Shown piece after piece: positions 61,304 through 64,000 of a DNA stretch of 64,000 bases. Source of the stretch: Longitalea luteola (GTDB lineage: Bacteria > Bacteroidota > Bacteroidia > Chitinophagales > Chitinophagaceae). The stretch covers positions 558,001-622,000 of the forward strand of contig NZ_JAFIQX010000003.1 of NCBI RefSeq assembly GCF_017356035.1. Reading direction: 5' to 3'. The position numbers and the translations under genes were made by a program. Position 1 is the first letter of the stretch. Each line of letters begins with the position of its first letter. Below the pieces are notes generated by a model. That model saw nothing but the letters and a program-made list of their open reading frames with translations, did not search any database and was not told the origin of the DNA.

Positions 61304-61600
61304 CTACAGAATGAATTTAAGTAACAACGCGCCAATTGCATAAATAAGCGTAATGGCAAAAATGCCTTTGGCGGTTTTGTCGCGGCGGGTATTGATGTAA
61401 AAAGTGAACAGGGCGATATTCAACACCAGGCAGGGAACAGAAATGGCAGTGATCTGATTTTTGTTGTCGGCTATAAAAATTAAACAATCCTTCACGGAGA
61501 ACGTGGGATAGAATTTAATAAAATAATAGGCTACAAGGCTTAAAAGGGGGGCTATAAAGCCCAGCAACATGCCAAAGCGGAGGTTGTCTTTTTTGAACAT
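61304..61600 (-). CDS. Small multi-pass membrane protein coupled to surE
   Basis: 98 residues with three hydrophobic segments: FGMLLGFIAPLLSLVAYYFI (about 9-28), ITAISVPCLVLNIALFTFYI (about 50-69) and GIFAITLIYAIGALLLKFIL (79-98). I do not recognise a family with known function. Its start codon overlaps the surE stop codon (TAATG), so it is translationally coupled to surE and probably made in fixed ratio with it. Confidence 0.8.
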   Translation of the reverse strand: MFKKDNLRFGMLLGFIAPLLSLVAYYFIKFYPTFSVKDCLIFIADNKNQITAISVPCLVLNIALFTFYINTRRDKTAKGIFAITLIYAIGALLLKFIL

Positions 61601-62397
61601 TACAGTTTCCAGGTTTTTTCGAGCTTATCTTTCAGTTGATAGTTGGTCAGGTCAAATTGCACCGGTACAACGCTCACATAATTATTGGCAAGGGCCCACA
61701 CATCAGTATCTTTCCCTTTGTCGAAATTTACAAACTCACCGGTGAGCCAGTAATATTTACGGCCATTGGGGTCGTTGCGTTCGATAAAATCCTCTTCATA
61801 TTTCGCATAGGCCTGGCGGCAGATACGGATACCTTTGATCAGGTCGGGGGCAACAGGTGGGAAGTTTACATTCAATACCGTATGTTTCTCCGGCGTGCTT
61901 TGCAGCATCTGCTCAACAATGATCCGGGCATATTGGCGGGCAGCGCTAAAATCGGCTTCAATACTGTAATCCAGCAGCGAAAAACCTACCGAAGGAATGC
62001 TTTCAATGGCAGCTTCCACGGCGGCCGACATGGTGCCTGAGTAAATAACGTTGATCGAGTGATTGGCCCCGTGATTGATGCCGCTCAAACACAGATCGGG
62101 TTTACGGCGCAGGATCTTGTCAACGGCCAGCTTAACGCAATCAACCGGCGTGCCGGAGCACTGGTAGGCTTCAACCCCATCAAAGAACGTGCTCACCGGG
62201 CTCAGCCGCAGGGGCTGACCAATGGTAATGGCATGACCCATGCCTGATTGTGGTTTATCGGGGGCAACAACAATTATCTTTCCGAGATCTTTAACTGCTT
62301 CTACCAGATTGTGTATACCCGGTGCTGTTATACCATCGTCATTAGTTACCAGAATAACGGGTTTCGCTGCATTTGCTGCTTTCTTCTTTTTTGCCAT
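61600..62397 (-). CDS. surE: 5'/3'-nucleotidase SurE
   Basis: Metal-dependent phosphatase acting on nucleoside monophosphates. 265 residues with the family opening ILVTNDDGITAPGI, in which Asp20 and Asp21 bind the metal, QSGMGHAIT near residue 50, CSGTPVDCVKLAVDKI near 80, and SGINHGANHSINVIYSGTMSAA near 105, all SurE signatures. The N-terminus carries a short Lys/Ala-rich tail. The next gene overlaps it by one base. Confidence 0.95.
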   Translation of the reverse strand: MAKKKKAANAAKPVILVTNDDGITAPGIHNLVEAVKDLGKIIVVAPDKPQSGMGHAITIGQPLRLSPVSTFFDGVEAYQCSGTPVDCVKLAVDKILRRKPDLCLSGINHGANHSINVIYSGTMSAAVEAAIESIPSVGFSLLDYSIEADFSAARQYARIIVEQMLQSTPEKHTVLNVNFPPVAPDLIKGIRICRQAYAKYEEDFIERNDPNGRKYYWLTGEFVNFDKGKDTDVWALANNYVSVVPVQFDLTNYQLKDKLEKTWKL

Positions 62398-62763
62398 ATC
62401 TTATAACAAAAATGCTGAAAATTTCCATCAATTACGTTAAATACACGAAATAAGTGCAAGGCAGATCGATCCCGTGAATTATGGTTTGGATATCCTTACC
62501 TCCTGATTAAAACGATATTATTCCACGAACATTATAAATCTGCATACTATTTTATCGGCAATCGTCAAACGGCAGGATGGCAATGCCTGTCGCCATGCAC
62601 CGCGAGGTACCGATCCGTGACCGGCGTTGGGGAAAGAACCCCGGTTTCCGGCCGGTAAAAAGCGGCGACCACACACCTTGAACTTTGAACCGGGAACTGT
62701 AAGCTCACCACTGTGAAGTGGTTTACGGGGGTAAAATTTCGTGGAATTTTGGCAGCTTTCCGC
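62398..62763. other. Divergent surE-atpG intergenic region
   Basis: No gene is seen. It contains the surE promoter (no clear box found), GC-rich hairpin-prone sequence around 62570-62660 (for example CCCCGGTTTCCGGCCGG), a heptamer array at 62678-62705 and a CACCACTGTGAAGTGG hairpin at 62706-62721. The atpG -7 box follows. Confidence 0.5.
62678..62705. repeat. Heptamer array TTGAACT/GGGAACT
   Basis: TTGAACT, TTGAACC, GGGAACT, GTAAGCT in exact register, about 60 bases upstream of the atpG -7 box. Confidence 0.7.
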
Positions 62764-62771
62764 TACCTTTG
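62764..62771 (+). promoter_or_regulatory. -7 box of atpG
   Basis: TACCTTTG matches TAnnTTTG exactly. The upstream -33 region only offers TTTC at 62738-62741 (22-bp spacer). The leader to the ATG would be about 98 bases. Confidence 0.55.
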
Positions 62772-62875
62772 CAGCCGATTAAAACTACAGGTAGGTTTAT
62801 TGATTGTATTTCATTGATTTTTAAAATGTTACAGAAGAATTTACCTGGCAGTGATCAACTAATCAACTTTGCAAC

Positions 62876-63757
62876 ATGGCAGGTCAGTTAAAAGAAGTTC
62901 GTAATAAGATCAAGGCAACCCAGAATATGCAGCAGATTACCAAAGCAATGAAAATGGTAAGCGCTGCCAAATTGAGAAAAGCCCAGGATGCTATCGTTCA
63001 GATGCGTCCTTATGCCCGCAAATTGCAGGAGGTGCTGAGCAATATCGTCAGCAGTGCAGAAAGTGATGCAGGCATGTCACTGGCCGTAGAACGTCCGGTA
63101 GAAAAAGTGTTACTGATCGTTATTACCAGCGACCGCGGATTGTGCGGAGCTTATAATGCCAATGTAATTAAACTGGCCCGTACCACCATCCAGGAAAAAT
63201 ATGCAGCCCAGCAGGCCAAAGGCAACCTGCATATCTGGGGCATTGGTAAAAAAGGAACTGAATTCTTCCAGAAAAATAAATACAAGGTCAGCGATGCGCA
63301 CAAAGACCTGTTCCTGAACCTGAAGTTCGAGAACGTACAGGCTGTTGCCCAGGCTGCTGTAAAAGCATTCGAGGCAAAAGAGTACGATGTAATTGAGCTG
63401 ATCTACAGCGAGTTCCGTAATGCAGCCGTGCAACGTTTCGCAGTAGAGCGTTTCCTGCCTATTCCTAAAGTTGAAAAGAAAGAAGGCGCTAAAAAGAGCG
63501 ACTTCATTTTCGAACCTGCCAAAGACCAGCTGATCGCTGAGCTGATGCCCAAGATCCTGAATACACAATTGTACAAAGCAGTACTCGATGCCAATGCTTC
63601 TGAACATGGCGCACGGATGACTGCTATGGATAAAGCCAGCGAAAACGCCAATGAATTATTAAAGCACTATAAAATATCTTACAACCGGGCTCGTCAGGCA
63701 GCCATCACGACCGAGTTGACAGAGATCGTGAGTGGTGCAGCGGCATTACAAGGTTAA
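62876..63757 (+). CDS. atpG: F1 ATP synthase gamma subunit
   Basis: Central stalk subunit of F1Fo ATP synthase. 293 residues with the conserved N-terminal helix (LKEVRNKIKATQNMQQITKAMKMVSAAKLRKAQ) and C-terminal helix (RMTAMDKASENANELLKHYKISYNRARQAAITTELTEIVSGAAAL), and the ITSDRGLCGAYNAN block near residues 82-95. The preceding DNA holds no atpA, so gamma is not encoded directly after alpha here; the next gene is scpB-like. Confidence 0.96.
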   Translation: MAGQLKEVRNKIKATQNMQQITKAMKMVSAAKLRKAQDAIVQMRPYARKLQEVLSNIVSSAESDAGMSLAVERPVEKVLLIVITSDRGLCGAYNANVIKLARTTIQEKYAAQQAKGNLHIWGIGKKGTEFFQKNKYKVSDAHKDLFLNLKFENVQAVAQAAVKAFEAKEYDVIELIYSEFRNAAVQRFAVERFLPIPKVEKKEGAKKSDFIFEPAKDQLIAELMPKILNTQLYKAVLDANASEHGARMTAMDKASENANELLKHYKISYNRARQAAITTELTEIVSGAAALQG

Positions 63758-63768
63758 GACAGTTTATA

Positions 63769-63807
63769 GTTTATAGTTGTTGTTACCTGCTAACAACAGC
63801 TATAAAC
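63769..63807 (+). terminator. Near-perfect 17-bp hairpin between atpG and scpB
   Basis: 63769-63785 and 63791-63807 are reverse complements at 16 of 17 positions (the exception can be a G-U pair), with loop CCTGC. The left arm starts with two AGTTTAT heptamers, so it belongs to the same style of element as the arrays elsewhere. No T-run follows. Confidence 0.75.
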
Positions 63808-63828
63808 CGCAAATAATAAACTTCAATA

Positions 63829-64000
63829 ATGGAAATTTCCAACCTGATACCCCATATAGAGGCGTTAATCTTTGCCAGTGAAAAGCCACTCACAACTTTG
63901 GAGATCACTGACCTCATCAATAATGCCTTTGGCTTTATGGAGGATAAGATCACGCTCGATCAGATTGAATCGGCCATTGAAGGGATACTCGAAAAGTATA
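63829..64000 (+). CDS. scpB: Segregation and condensation protein B, 5' part
   Basis: Only the first 57 codons are in the window. They read EISNLIPHIEALIFASEKPLT followed by a helix (LEITDLINNAFGFM) and ITLDQIESAIEGILEKY, which is the typical first winged-helix of ScpB, a partner of SMC-ScpA in chromosome condensation. The start is the first ATG after the hairpin. Confidence 0.85.
   Translation, partial: MEISNLIPHIEALIFASEKPLTTLEITDLINNAFGFMEDKITLDQIESAIEGILEKY

Noticed and set aside
62570-62660. Possible structured RNA gene upstream of atpG
   Set aside because: GC-rich and foldable, but I could not match it to any known RNA family core (tRNA, 6S, SRP, RNase P, tmRNA).

Overview
The window reads as a chromosomal segment of a Bacteroidota bacterium, most likely family Chitinophagaceae (Niastella/Chitinophaga-like). 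The reasons are two SusC/SusD pairs, a FecI-type sigma/FecR pair, a SusC with an N-terminal STN domain, promoter boxes of the Bacteroidota type (TAnnTTTG), no Shine-Dalgarno sequences, and moderate GC content. No rRNA, tRNA, CRISPR array, prophage or insertion sequence was seen.

Region 1 (1-13.2 kb) is an assimilatory nitrate/nitrite cluster on the plus strand: nirB, nirD, an alginate-export-type outer-membrane porin, a NarK-type nitrate transporter, a 1173-residue nitrate reductase that fuses the molybdenum catalytic subunit to an FAD/NADH reductase and a BFD [2Fe-2S] module, a rubredoxin protein built on what looks like a siroheme-less nitrite/sulfite reductase scaffold, a SelW-like CxxC protein, and mobA. 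Together these would import nitrate, reduce it to ammonium with NAD(P)H, and finish the Mo-bis-MGD cofactor. Minus-strand mocR-type regulator and rpiA genes follow.

Region 2 (16-48.7 kb) is a large pectin utilisation locus: a LacI regulator, SusCD pair 1, PL1 pectate lyase, CE12-type esterase, alpha/beta esterase, CE8 pectin methylesterase, GH43, then FecI/FecR/SusC(STN)/SusD pair 2, GH28 polygalacturonase, a GH105-type unsaturated uronyl hydrolase, and the complete isomerase route from galacturonate to pyruvate and glyceraldehyde-3-phosphate (uxaB, uxaA, uxaC, kdgK, kdgA) with the exuT transporter. Three promoters in this locus share one architecture: a LacI/PurR-like half-operator AACG(A/T)TTGC placed exactly 54 bp before a -7-like box.

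Region 3 (48.9-64 kb) is mixed and housekeeping: zinc-ribbon protein, outer-membrane protein, ClC channel/antiporter, MFS transporter, DUF892 ferritin-like protein, group III truncated haemoglobin, an unknown 153-residue protein, a large metzincin-type metalloprotease, a 54-residue membrane protein, lpxB, a small membrane protein translationally coupled to surE, atpG and the start of scpB.

The most unusual feature is not a gene. Most of the longer gaps between genes contain short arrays of degenerate 7-bp or 8-bp units kept in strict register, often with an inverted partner array made of reverse-complement units, so that the RNA could fold into hairpins whose arms differ by whole units. Consensus differs from array to array, but blocks of several units recur at distant sites. 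They resemble in concept the heptanucleotide STRR repeats of filamentous cyanobacteria; I know of no description for this group and could not search.
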